In this document: positions 11,401-18,476 of the stretch, in pieces
Layout of the letters: each line of letters begins with the position of its first letter
How positions within the stretch are numbered: position 1 is the stretch's first letter
From: Meghimatium bilineatum
Taxonomy: Eukaryota > Mollusca > Gastropoda > Stylommatophora > Philomycidae
NCBI GenBank assembly: GCA_034231615.1
Contig: CM067310.1
Location: forward strand, 947,501-1,011,500
DNA length: 64,000 nt
Direction: 5' to 3'
The notes under the pieces: model-generated
What the model saw: the letters and a program-made list of their open reading frames with translations, nothing else
The model's database searches: none
What the model was told of the DNA's origin: nothing
Program-made: the position numbers and the translations under genes

Positions 11401-14400
11401 CCTAGTCCTACTGTCAAATAACCTTATATAACTAGACTTAAAATGTGATTTCTATTTCCTTTTTGCAGGTTTATGGAAGCACAGTTTCAAATGGAGCATG
11501 GCCTACATAGGTTTGTATGGAAAACACATTTGACTGGCATATATCTAGCCATATTTCCAAATATTGAATTAACAGTATTCCTTAAGTTTCATTCTGAGTT
11601 TTATTTTGTCTGCACTTCATTAGTTTCTCTAGGCGTTGATGTTACTCTCAGCATTCTTATATTGAACAAAATATCTGTCGCCTCTAAATAGCCTGGCTCT
11701 GTGTCGGCATGGTACAGCGCTTGTCTGTCACAATCACTGTACTTAGTTCGAATCCCGCTACAGCAATTGTGCATCTAGACCGTTGAGAAAGCAATGGTAA
11801 ATTGGTAGCATATCCTTTACAGAAATTAGCTATCAACCCAGCATTTGTTGGCTGTGGTGATTTTCTAGGCAATATAAATATGTTCAGTAGTTTGCCATTA
11901 CTTTCTGAATGGTCCGGATACACAATCGCTTGTGGTGGGTATCGAACTCGGTACCTTGGCTGTCACAGACACGTTCTCTACCACTTCCAGATTTATTTTT
12001 ATTGTCTATAAAATCACTACAGCCAAAACACGCTGGGTTGCTGTTAGTTAATTCCTTTGGTGACAAGAGTGACACATAGGGCAGAAGTCATGTTTCTCCA
12101 TGCCTGCAGTTCGCTGCAAGAGTGATACATAGGGCAGAAGTCATGTTTCTCCATGCCTGCAGTTCGCTGCAAGAGTGACACATAGGGCAGAAGTCATGTT
12201 TCTCCATGCCTGCAGTTCGCTGCAAGAGGTTGTAGTTCATCATTAACAGGATATGCTAACAATTATTTAACTCCCTGCAGAGCATAAGGGCTTAACAAAC
12301 CTCTTCCATTTTGTCTTGTCTTAAGCAATCTTCCAGTTCTCTCCATGTCCTACCCTTTCTGTATGTATTAGTGTCTTTGTCTTTTCTCTCTGTGTTTGTT
12401 CACGTGATCTACTGTCCTGAAGTGTTGCTGTCACAGATGACAGACATAGCAACCTGGCAGTCCAGGCGAGCTGCTATTTTCAGAAGACAGTGTTTTGACT
12501 GTCGCTGCTGCGATGTGTTACTCTGACATTGTATTATACAATAAATTCTCATTCAATCTTGGTTTGCACTACCCGGACACCATCCATAAAGAGTTAGCCA
12601 GATGTCTTGACACGAACTTCGCAACTATCTATTTCTATTTTCACGTGCTCTATCAGGAGATACTTTAGGATCTTGGTTGTTTGCTAGCCCCGAGATTACG
12701 GGAGAGAAATGCAAAACTCTTCACCCTAAAGCAACAACTAACAAACACACAGCTGCAGATAGCACTATATGGCATTGGACTGAAGCAAAGGTGACAAATG
12801 TTCACTAAAGCAGAGTATAAATTGTCAGAAGCTGTCTATTTACTCCTTGTACTTCTATTTAATCTTTGCATGTCTATTTACTCTTTGTATGTCTATTTGC
12901 TCTTTATGTACCTATTTAATCTTTGTATATCTATTTAATCTTTGTTTGTCTATTTAATCTTTGTTTGTCTATTTAATCTTTGTTTGTCTATTTAATCTTT
13001 GTTTGTTTATTTAATCTTTGTCTATTTAATCTTTGTCTATTTAATCTTTGTTTGTCTATTTAATCTTTATTTGTCTATTTAATCTTTGTTTGTCTATTTA
13101 ATCATTGTTTGTCTATTTAATCTTTGTTTGTCTATTTAATCTTTGTATGTAACCAACTTTTAAATTTTATACTCAAAGAGGACACAACTCCAGCTAACAA
13201 ACCAACGTGCAGTGGAATTCTATGTGGAAGAACATGTCTGACTTTCAACCAGATCTGCGATGGTGTAGTAGATTGTCCTGATAGGGAAGATGAAGACAAC
13301 TGTGGTAAGTGTATTTATTGAAAAAGGGCAGGGATGTGCAGTGTTCTCTTCATTGAGACACTTGATAAGTTGCCACATTTTGTTGAGTCTTTCCCATGTT
13401 GAGTGATGCTGTTGAATTTTTCTCTCCTGAAAATTGCTTGCAGTCTATTGTGTTCAATGATATTGGTTTCTGTTGGTCTAGTTTCCATCTTGGATCTTGC
13501 AGCATTCCTCATCATGCATAGCCTGGAGGTTTCTGTTGCAGAAGGGTTTGTAGTTTTGTCTTCTTCCTCTAGGTATACTCTTGTTGGCAGCTTCCAGGAT
13601 TATTCCTGTTATTAATTTTGTATCTTTTCGTATATTTCTTGTTGTGAGGTGTGTTTATAGTTTTTCCTCTGTAAGGTGTCGGTAAGTGTCCCAGTTTGCA
13701 TTTTTGTAGTTCCAGCTAGCGATTTTGTGTTGTTGTTTTTTTTCTTGTGGTTCCCTTTTATTGTTAATATTATGGGCTTGTGGTCACTCCCACCAAGCTG
13801 TCGTGCCACTACTCTTTCTGTCACACGTTGGATGTTCTCTGTTGCAATGGCAAGATCTGGAGTGCTCTGAGATTTCCATCGTCTGGAGTAAAAGGTTGGC
13901 TCTGATAGATGTTCATTTATAAGGATTAGCCTATTTTCTATCATCCAGTCTTCTATTTCTTCTACTCCCAAATATGTATCCCGATTTCTCTAGTGTTGTG
14001 TCTAAGAATCTGATGTCAAATCTGTATAGTCTGATATTTCTCTAGTGTTGTGTCTGATGTCAAATCTGCATCCCCTGCGCATCTTTTGGTAGTTGTGTTG
14101 AGATAGACTACCTCGCCTAAGCTAGAGTGCTGAAAATTCAGAGGAAGGGTCTTCTTCCTCCAAGATAAGATAAATGGAACACTTAGAAATTCTCCCAGTA
14201 TGAGGATGAAGTTTTCTTCTTTCGTTCTCTTGGAATATGCATATATCTAAAGAGGATGCAGGTTGAAGCCATTACTGCTGCCCTCCAGTTGCTCACTCAA
14301 ACTTCATTTACTAGGGTGGTTGTCATGTGCGACAGAGTACATACTGCAAAAGATTCAGAACGGTCAGTGTCACTATGAGTGGATGTCATCTGTAACCTCT

Positions 14401-16556
14401 TCTAACCTCCGTAGCTTCGTGTGATCTACTGTCCTGGGGTGACTTGTATTCTTGCTGTCACAGATGTCGGAAGTAGTCCAAGCCAGCTGTTATTTTTAGT
14501 TGTGCTGCGACAGTATTTTGACTGTCGCTGCTGGGATGTTATTCTGACATATTGTTTGTCTTGTACAATAAATTCTTATTAAATCTCGGTTTGCACTACC
14601 CGGACACCATCCATAAAGAGTTAGCCAAATGTCTTGACACGAACTTAGCAACTATCTATTTCTATTTTCACGTGCTCTATCAGGAAATACTTTAGGATCT
14701 TGGTTGTTTGCTAACCCCGAAATTACTGGAGAGCAATGCAAAACCCTAAAGCAACAACTAACAAACACACAGCTGCAGAAAGCGCTATATGGCATTGGAC
14801 TAAAGCAAAGGTGACAAATGTTCACTAAAGCAGAGTATAAATTGTCAGAAGTAGAAATTGTATAAATTGTTAATCTTTGTATATCTATTTAATCTTTGTC
14901 TATTTAATCTTTGTATGTAACCAACTTTTAAATTCTATATTCAGAGGACCCAACTCCAGCAAAAAACCCAGATTGCAGTGGAATTCCATGTGGAAGAACA
15001 TGTCTGACTTTCAACCAGATCTGCGATGGTGTAGTAGATTGTCCTGACAGGGAAGATGAAGACAACTGTGGTGAGTATTTATTGAAAAAGGCAGGGCTGT
15101 GACATGCTATGATGAGAGGTGACCGCAGCAGGCGGCACCAATCAAAATACATTGGGGGTTGGGGGGGGGGGACATTTCGGGAAAAATTTGCCATGAAGAG
15201 GAGGGGGGAAGCGGCATTTAGAATACTTGCATCATACTTAAAAAATGTAATGCGCGCGCCAGCAACTGGTCGCTGTGGGATAAAGATAGCCAATTGTAGG
15301 CTACAGCTGGGTCGACTAGAGGAGTGTTTGTGTCAGGCACGAATCACAACTAGGGTGTGGTTTCGGACCTAGCATGCTGTAACCCAATGATAGTAAGCAA
15401 GCACACTATCAACTAGGCTAAAATCTGGCAAACTGTAACCTAATGATAGTAAATCTCACTATCAACTAGGCTAGAACCTGGCAAACTGTAACCTGATGAT
15501 AGTAAGCAAGCTCACTAACAACTAGACTAGAACCTGGCATGCTGTAACCTGATGATAGTTAGCAAGCTGACTGTCAAACAAGGATAAAAGTTCCAGTATC
15601 GAGTAACAACCTTAAGGAAGAAATGGATGGCTGGCGTAACATGGGGAAAATATCAGAATGAGCAAAAATAGGTATATGTGTTGCCAGGGAGGGCACAGCT
15701 GGAGAGGGTTGTAGAAATCAGGGAAAAGACGCTGATGTAGAGAGACGTGGGAAGCAGGTGCAGAATAAAAAGGCACCAGTTTAGGTGGAGAATAAAGGAA
15801 CAGTAATCGAAGACCGTGATGGAAGGAGGCAGACCCGGAACTACAACCACAGCATGTGAAATGGTAGGATGGCACCATGGGAAAGGTATTGGTTCATCGT
15901 ACATGATTAGTTGGTGTCATGGGACCACCATGTCGTGGTTAGTGGAGGTTGGTGTGGCAGACGTCCAGATGAAATATGATGGACCAAGGTCACAACCGCA
16001 ACGACATGTAACTGAAGCCATGTGTTGGGAAATGTGACGGGTTACATAACCGAAGCTGATATAAGGATGAACCATCCGCACGTCGCAACTCATATGTGGG
16101 TATTATCTGCACTGTACACTAGCTCAAAGTGGTTGATTTGAAAGTATCAGAGAATTTGTTGCTTTGTTTAGGGAAATCAGTGAACTTTGTTTGGGGAAGA
16201 GTCAATGAACTTGTTGAATTGTTCAGATCAGTTTACTTAACTTGTTGAATTGTTTAGGGAAGAATCAATGAACTTGTTGAATTGTTTAGGAAAGAATCAA
16301 TGAACTTGTTGAATTGTTCAGATCAGTTTACTTAACTTGTTGAATTGTTCAGATCAGTTTACAACTTGTTGAATTGTGTAGGGAAGAGTCAATGAACATG
16401 ATTTATTTTGGTTATTTTTTTTCAGTGAAACAACCAAGAATTAAAAACAGGACAATGAGAAACATTGGAACAAGACTATCAACAAGTCATGTGACCAAGG
16501 TGATACTCATGATAGTAGTGCTTCTACACCTGACAAAATTTTCAACTCAAAGATGA
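5384..16556 (+). CDS. Gene 1: CUB + 3x LDLa protein, partial (5' end missing)
   Basis: Seven exons, all joined in phase 1, give about 310 residues. Residues 1-137 form a CUB domain (opening Cys, GGGIISFTG, the core CVWLIK, then SLEVRKG and YMRLQGGF). Residues 139-183, 185-225 and 227-267 are three six-cysteine LDLa modules with acidic calcium-site ends (CGDGSDE, DCPDREDE). The last exon adds a basic stretch and a short hydrophobic run, VILMIVVLLHL, near the C-terminus. That run could be a weak membrane or GPI-type tail, or the end of a secreted form. CUB and LDLa modules are extracellular binding modules, so a cell-surface or secreted role is expected; the ligand is unknown. The start codon and signal peptide were not found and may lie left of the window. 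The CUB resembles the last CUB of gene 2, which converges from the other strand. Confidence 0.85.
5540..5720 (+). repeat. degenerate GGATGACT-type repeats in intron
   Basis: Irregular repeats of TGGATGACT and TGGATGAGT in the intron between the first two gene 1 exons. No coding content. Confidence 0.6.
5800..5900 (+). mobile_element. partial pogo-like MITE
   Basis: Shares GAATATAGCGA and TTGTTATAATGGGATTT with the element at 20488-20755 and includes its terminal repeat. Only one end is recognisable. Confidence 0.55.
5967..6068 (+). CDS. Gene 1 exon: CUB middle part
   Basis: Acceptor TTTGCAG, donor GATG|GTAAGT, phase 1 at both ends. It encodes EPTFYDCVWLIKRY up to REVLLGDG, including the C-x-W pair of the CUB core. 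Its last 18 bases and the donor are the founder of the tandem array that follows directly. Confidence 0.88.
6051..6235 (+). repeat. 20-bp array built from an exon end plus splice donor
   Basis: The unit is AAGTTCTACTCGGCGATGGT with small variants. The first unit starts inside the exon (AAGTTCTACTTGGCGATG) and crosses the donor. GATGGTAAGT occurs six times: the real donor and five downstream copies, so five extra candidate 5' splice sites sit within about 130 bp. Twenty is not a multiple of three, so use of a copy would shift the frame. Confidence 0.9.
6375..6480 (+). mobile_element. LINE-B C-terminal fragment
   Basis: Reads GHVVRMPDHHLPKIHLYGE, matching GHLVHMPDHRLPQILLYGE of the LINE at 51490-52700. 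It joins LINE-A RNase H sequence directly, so this is a mosaic of two element types. Confidence 0.75.
6480..6985 (+). pseudogene. LINE-A RNase H fragment, decayed
   Basis: Similar along its length to the RNase H and C-terminal zinc motif of the LINE at 37784-38400: KLLNSN, VVFLTD, LQALQSGKL, then frameshifted NEKADQLAKEG and CTCG-type sequence. A segment of about 46 bp ending CCTGACAGATGA is directly duplicated (about 6495-6585). Several frameshifts and stops. Confidence 0.8.
7000..7190 (+). mobile_element. LINE-B 3' end with zinc-finger remnant
   Basis: VVIPCQTAKCPNIF corresponds to VVIPCPNCPRTF of the LINE-B copy at 51490-52700, followed by a decayed copy of its RIGLISHLRTH finger half, then the 3' untranslated GTGATGGACAAACA. 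Confidence 0.65.
7205..7380 (-). mobile_element. SINE-Y copy
   Basis: Interspersed element seen at least seven times here. On its own strand it runs from a GACGGATGTGTCGGGCCA-like head through CTGGACTACATCCTGCT to GGAGTTTGAGAATG and a GAAGAAG-rich tail. Confidence 0.8.
7385..7490 (+). mobile_element. tRNA-SINE (type Z) body fragment
   Basis: Shares GTAGCATATCC, CCATCAATTCAGCATTT and CAGTAGTTTGCCATTGCTTT with the body of the SINE pair at 11690-12005. No tRNA-like head is present. Confidence 0.55.
7500..7612 (+). mobile_element. LINE-B 3' end
   Basis: Begins TCATTAGCCATCTACGAACT and continues into AATTTTCAAAAGTGGATG and GTGATGGACGAACA, as in the 3' end of the LINE-B copy at 51490-51740. Confidence 0.65.
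7612..7845 (+). repeat. degenerate CTAC/CATAC simple repeat
   Basis: Irregular TACCTACCTGCCTACATACC-like sequence following the LINE-B 3' end, just upstream of the pyrimidine tract of the next gene 1 acceptor. The ORFs here are composition artefacts. Confidence 0.85.
7912..8124 (+). CDS. Gene 1 exon: CUB C-terminal part
   Basis: Acceptor TATCTTCTCAG, donor AAAG|GTTAGT, phase 1 at both ends, 213 bp. Encodes GWLQYGRKNSLEVRKG, ARNLTDIEMSY, GLYMRLQGGFYS and FTYTAFKNVTK. Two sequons are present (NLT, NVT). SLEVR plus Gly recurs in gene 2 (SLEVRGG at 36594-36791), supporting common ancestry. Confidence 0.9.
8125..8865. other. intron sequence with a small GC-rich repeat
   Basis: At about 8425-8535 a unit of roughly 30 bp (AGAAGCACATGTG plus GGAGGGTGCGGG) occurs four times, G-rich on +. 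The rest is AT-rich with an A-run at 8588. No gene seen. Confidence 0.6.
8880..9400 (+). pseudogene. Tc1/mariner transposase remnant
   Basis: Starts MARLTTEQRYIICRCLRTR, then a stop, then VRQFHVVRSTISRL, QFQQTGSVADGWRSGRPRV and RFIQLCYLKN. This is the helix-turn-helix plus GRPR region of Tc1-type transposases. The end carries RHWTVGNDWRWV, the tract before the second catalytic Asp. The DDE core is largely deleted and stops are frequent. Fossil insertion in a gene 1 intron. Confidence 0.8.
9555..9692 (+). CDS. Gene 1 exon: LDLa module 1
   Basis: Acceptor TTCTTCAAG, donor TCAG|GTAAGT, phase 1 at both ends. Encodes a complete LDLa: CPGYFDFLC, NLLCIDQELMCDG, HCGDGSDE and the last Cys in IDC. One exon equals one module. 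Confidence 0.92.
9693..10262 (+). repeat. about 35-bp array starting at the LDLa-1 donor
   Basis: Irregular units containing ATGTAAGCTGCTA and GATGGAAGATGTCTAGA, many ending CAGGAT. The first unit begins exactly at the splice donor (CAG|GTAAGTTGCTAGATGG), and later units keep a GTAAGC or GTAAGA core, so weak donor-like sites recur for 570 bp. Confidence 0.8.
10318..10548 (+). repeat. 43-bp array
   Basis: Five units with GGTCTCACACAG, CATGGCCTACTGG and TTGCTGCAAACAGTG. The length is not a multiple of three, so overlapping ORFs appear in all three + frames. Not coding. Confidence 0.92.
10600..10740 (-). mobile_element. degenerate tRNA-SINE (type Z) fragment
   Basis: Similar to the SINE body (GATTTGTTGACTGTAG, GCAGTAGGTTGTCATT, TGATTGGTC) found at 11690-12005 and 35030-35195. 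Weakly conserved. Confidence 0.4.
10985..11195 (+). mobile_element. LINE C-terminal fragment
   Basis: Reads LIYACKSWTIN, then a broken MLRVSWTLRKTDEEVLTK-like stretch, the ..YGCESWT..K..NEEVL pattern typical downstream of LINE reverse transcriptases. A 21-bp array follows directly. Confidence 0.65.
11196..11358 (+). repeat. 21-bp array
   Basis: Seven units of TTTTACTGTTATACTTGTA plus two bases. Divisible by three and open on both strands; abuts the LINE fragment. Confidence 0.93.
11469..11510 (+). CDS. possible 42-bp phase-1 microexon of gene 1
   Basis: Preceded by TTCCTTTTTGCAG and followed by GTTTGT. In phase 1 it is open (GLWKHSFKWSMAYI) and a multiple of three, so it could be skipped or included without a frame change between LDLa 1 and LDLa 2. 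The donor is weak and the peptide is not a known module. Confidence 0.25.
   Translation, partial: VYGSTVSNGAWPT
11690..12005. mobile_element. two tRNA-derived SINE heads in inverted arrangement
   Basis: A + head at about 11695 has an A-box-like GGCATGGTACAGCGC and a perfect B box GTTCGAATCCC (11746-11756). A - head near 11990 reads AGAGAACGTGTCTGTGACAG and then GTTCGATACCC. The two run toward each other and share the central body. Confidence 0.65.
12066..12228 (-). repeat. 53-bp triplicate derived from a LINE tail
   Basis: Three units containing ACATAGGGCAGAAGTCATG and CCATGCCTGCAG. On - they read LQAWRNMTSALCVTLA, matching the tail NWRDLTSALCANFSA of the LINE at 60645-61275. Confidence 0.75.
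12838..13150 (+). repeat. 19-bp pyrimidine-rich array before an acceptor
   Basis: About 16 units of TCTATTTAATCTTTGTTTG with variants, ending 28 bp before the acceptor of the next LDLa exon. The duplicate locus has only about three units (14870-14920), so the expansion followed the duplication, or copy 2 contracted. Confidence 0.92.
13179..13304 (+). CDS. Gene 1 exon: LDLa module 2
   Basis: Acceptor ACTCAAAG, donor TGTG|GTAAGT, 126 bp, phase 1 at both ends. Encodes TCSGILCGRTCLTFNQICDG, then VVDCPDREDEDNC, a complete six-Cys LDLa. Nearly identical to the exon at 14945-15070. Confidence 0.9.
13312..13990 (-). pseudogene. LINE-A endonuclease fragment
   Basis: Reads on -: IEDWMIENRLILINEHLSEP, TFYSRRWKSQSTPDLAIA and RQLGGSDHKPIIL, matching LINE-A (ENNLILINQP, TFYSRAWHTTSTPDLAF, KQLGGSDHRPV). 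GSDH is the catalytic end of the APE-like endonuclease. Downstream linker sequence continues to 13315 in another frame. It lies between the duplicated LDLa exons. Confidence 0.85.
14155..14245 (-). mobile_element. LINE-A type 3' tail fragment
   Basis: On -, CCAAGAGAACGAAAGAAGAA resembles the LINE-A 3' end TTTCAAGTGAACGAAAGAAG (37745-37790), with a similar ATATAT..CAT stretch before it. Short. Confidence 0.5.
14430..15085 (+). repeat. segmental duplication, copy 2
   Basis: Partner of 12400-13310; differs by point changes and a much shorter pyrimidine repeat. Carries the LDLa-3 exon. Confidence 0.88.
14945..15070 (+). CDS. Gene 1 exon: LDLa module 3 (duplicate of module 2)
   Basis: Acceptor CTATATTCAG, donor TGTG|GTGAGT, 126 bp, phase 1 at both ends. 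Encodes DCSGIPCGRTCLTFNQICDG and VVDCPDREDEDNC. From GRTC onward it is identical in protein to LDLa 2. Either both exons are used in series, or they are alternatives; both keep frame. Confidence 0.9.
15367..15565 (+). repeat. about 57-bp array
   Basis: Four imperfect units with CTGTAACC(C/T)AATGATAGTA or CTGTAACCTGATGATAGT, AGCAAGC and TCAACTAGGCTA. Confidence 0.85.
15580..16130. other. gene 1 intron, no feature recognised
   Basis: Purine-rich sequence with short ORFs on both strands that show no known motif. A run of nine G lies just upstream at about 15163-15171. Nothing further supported. Confidence 0.6.
16135..16385 (+). repeat. about 32-bp array before the last gene 1 exon
   Basis: Units with AACTTGTTGAATTGTTTAGG or TTCAGATCAGTTTACTTAAC, in six to seven imperfect copies, ending about 40 bp before the terminal acceptor. 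Confidence 0.85.
16426..16556 (+). CDS. Gene 1 terminal exon
   Basis: Strong acceptor (TTATTTTTTTTCAG); phase 1 joins LDLa 3. Encodes VKQPRIKNRTMRNIGTRLST, then KVILMIVVLLHLTKFSTQR and TGA. NRT is a sequon. The 11-residue hydrophobic run is short for a membrane helix. The frame and stop position are consistent with a real 3' end, and AATAAA follows 130 bp later. Confidence 0.65.
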
Positions 16557-16685
16557 CACAGGTGTTAGTCGTCTTGGAAGTGGAGGAATTTTGTTCATTA
16601 TGGAATGATATGCCCACATTTTTAACGAAACAAATTATTTCAAAATAATAACGAAACCATGCATTATTTATCATAACAAACTTTC

Positions 16686-16691
16686 AATAAA
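16686..16691 (+). terminator. candidate polyadenylation signal of gene 1
   Basis: AATAAA 130 bp after the gene 1 stop codon, the first canonical signal downstream. Confidence 0.55.
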
Positions 16692-16699
16692 GGTGCATA

Positions 16700-17030
16700 C
16701 AATGCAGCATTCATTCAATCTGCGTACAATGCACTGAAAGGTCCCCTTCCCTGGAAGACCTTTTAGGGGGTACATGGAATGATCGCTAGCAGAATGATTG
16801 GATATTTTCTATCTCCACATCTCAAAAGTTGTATGAAATCAATATTAAAAAGTAGAAATGTAGGCTTATTATTCCGTATATAAGCGAATAAATATTGTTT
16901 ACAAAAATAAGCTGCCTTTTGATTGGTGAACATGGATCATATGAAACACAGTATGCAGAAAATATGAATTAATTTCATTACTGGGAGTAAATTGTAAAAT
17001 TTGCATACTAGTAATTATGCAAATTTACAT
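16700..17030. other. intergenic, no feature recognised
   Basis: AT-rich sequence following gene 1. No ORF, RNA gene or repeat seen. Confidence 0.6.
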
Positions 17031-17034
17031 AAAC

Positions 17035-17405
17035 AGGACTGTGGTAGCTGGTGAGTTTCTGGCACCATGAGCAGGACTGTAGTAGATGGTGAGTTTCTGG
17101 CACCAAGAGCAGGACTGTAGTAGTTCGTGAGTTTCTGGCACCAAGATCAGGACTGTAGTAGTTTGTGAGTTTCTTGCACTAAGAACAGGACTGTGGTAGT
17201 TTGTGAGTTTCTGGCACTAAGAGCAGGACTGTAGTAGTTTGTGAGTTTCTGGCACCAAGAGTAGGACTGTAGTAGTTTGTGAGTTTCTGGCACTAAGAGC
17301 AGGACTGTAGTAGTTTGTGAGTTTCTGGCACCAAGAGCAGGACTGTAGTAGTTTGTGAGTTTCTGGCACTAAGAGCAGGACTGTGGTAGATGGTGAGTTT
17401 CTAGC
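17035..17405 (+). repeat. 38-bp array
   Basis: About ten units with GCAGGACTGTAGTAGTTTGT and GAGTTTCTGGCACCAAGA; CACCAAG and CACTAAG variants are mixed. Confidence 0.93.
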
Positions 17406-17654
17406 ACCTTGTTAACTATGCCAACTATTGCGCACATTTTCTGGAAACTTATTAACAAGAGCAATTATTGTGCTAGCCTATCTATTCCTTCTTAGACCTT
17501 GTTAACCAAAGCAAGTATCTGTCAATTTCTTAGAAATTGTTGATCACGGGTCTAGCAATGTTATCTTTTTGGGACTGGAATATGACCTCACTGTGTGCCA
17601 TGGGTGCAGCATATTCAGTGGAGTTCCCTGAGAAACATTTTCTATCTTTGAACT

Positions 17655-17815
17655 AAATAAATCCCGCCGAAGACAGATGTGTTGGGCCATTGGCGCAAAT
17701 AAAATGGCGACACAACGCATTTCCATTTTCTGGACTACATCCTGCTGGAAATATAGCAGGACCATGATCCAGCTAGATCCAGTTGGAGTTTGAGAATGAA
17801 CGCAGAAGAAGAAGA
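17655..17815 (+). mobile_element. SINE-Y copy
   Basis: From CGCCGAAGACAGATGTGTTG through CTGGACTACATCCTGCTGG to GGAGTTTGAGAATGAACG and a GAAGAAGAAG tail. One of the best preserved copies. Confidence 0.85.
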
Positions 17816-18325
17816 ACTAAATTAATGAATGAATTGAGAAAGAGGCGACATCGTGAATGTATTGAGCGCGTGATTGCATTTACGATAAATTGGGTTCAAT
17901 TTATGAAAAAGTAGTATAATAATTGAATTTTTGATGAGTTAAATTTGTGAGTTTTTGAAATTGAAGATGTAGATGGATTATAAAAGGAGTGATGGAATGT
18001 ATGAATTTATAAAAATATAAATGTTTGCAGAGAAATAGTTGTCAACATGAAGAAAAAACTTTTGTGTACAAAATAGGTACTTGAGCATAAACCATGGGTA
18101 ATTTTGTGTACGACAGAAGTTTGAAAATCTTTTTTGGGTCTGTGGGGAATGAGCATATTTAGTCTGTGACATGGGTACTTGTGTACATGATTGGAGAGTT
18201 TTCCTGCACCTGTTGTGTGACATGGGTACTTGTGTGTGACATGGGTACTTTTGTGTGGACAGCATAGATTTTTTTCACACCAGGTTTATTGGTTGCTGAT
18301 CCAGCGGTCCATGCCCTTTGACCCT
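17816..18325. other. intergenic, short duplicates only
   Basis: GTGTGACATGGGTACTTGTG is repeated two to three times at 18165-18255. No gene supported. Confidence 0.6.
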
Positions 18326-18327
18326 CC

Positions 18328-18476
18328 CATACTTAATGAATTGTCTTACCATATAGGTTAACCATGCAGTGGATACCCTCTCACTGTGGAATACCAGGAA
18401 ATGAAAAAGCAGACCAACTGGCTAAGGAAGGTGCTGCCGAAGACCAACCAGATATACCAATCACCTACGTGTAGGA
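18328..18476 (+). pseudogene. LINE-A RNase H fragment
   Basis: Reads QWIPSHCGIPGNEKADQLAK and EGAAEDQPDIPIT after LNELSYH-like sequence, almost identical to the LINE-A RNase H end (38150-38290 on -). NEKAD holds the last catalytic Asp. Cut off on both sides. Confidence 0.88.

Larger units (their letters stand above)
12400..13310 (+). repeat. segmental duplication, copy 1
   Basis: Closely matches 14430-15085: CTACTGTCCTG, a GTACAATAAATTCT-like stretch, TTTGCACTACCCGGACACC, TAAAGAGTTAGCCA, CACAGCTGCAGA, then the repeat-rich intron end and the LDLa exon. The AATAAA-containing stretch could be an old LTR end. Copy 2 lies 1.8-2.1 kb downstream. Confidence 0.88.

Noticed and set aside
11746-11756. 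Functional tRNA gene
   Set aside because: A B box is present but no cloverleaf or acceptor-stem pairing is seen; the surroundings match other SINE copies.
12500-12600. LTR retrotransposon end (AATAAA-bearing stretch near 12540 and 14572)
   Set aside because: No flanking target duplication, primer-binding site or gag-pol sequence; the similarity is explained by the segmental duplication that also includes the LDLa exon.
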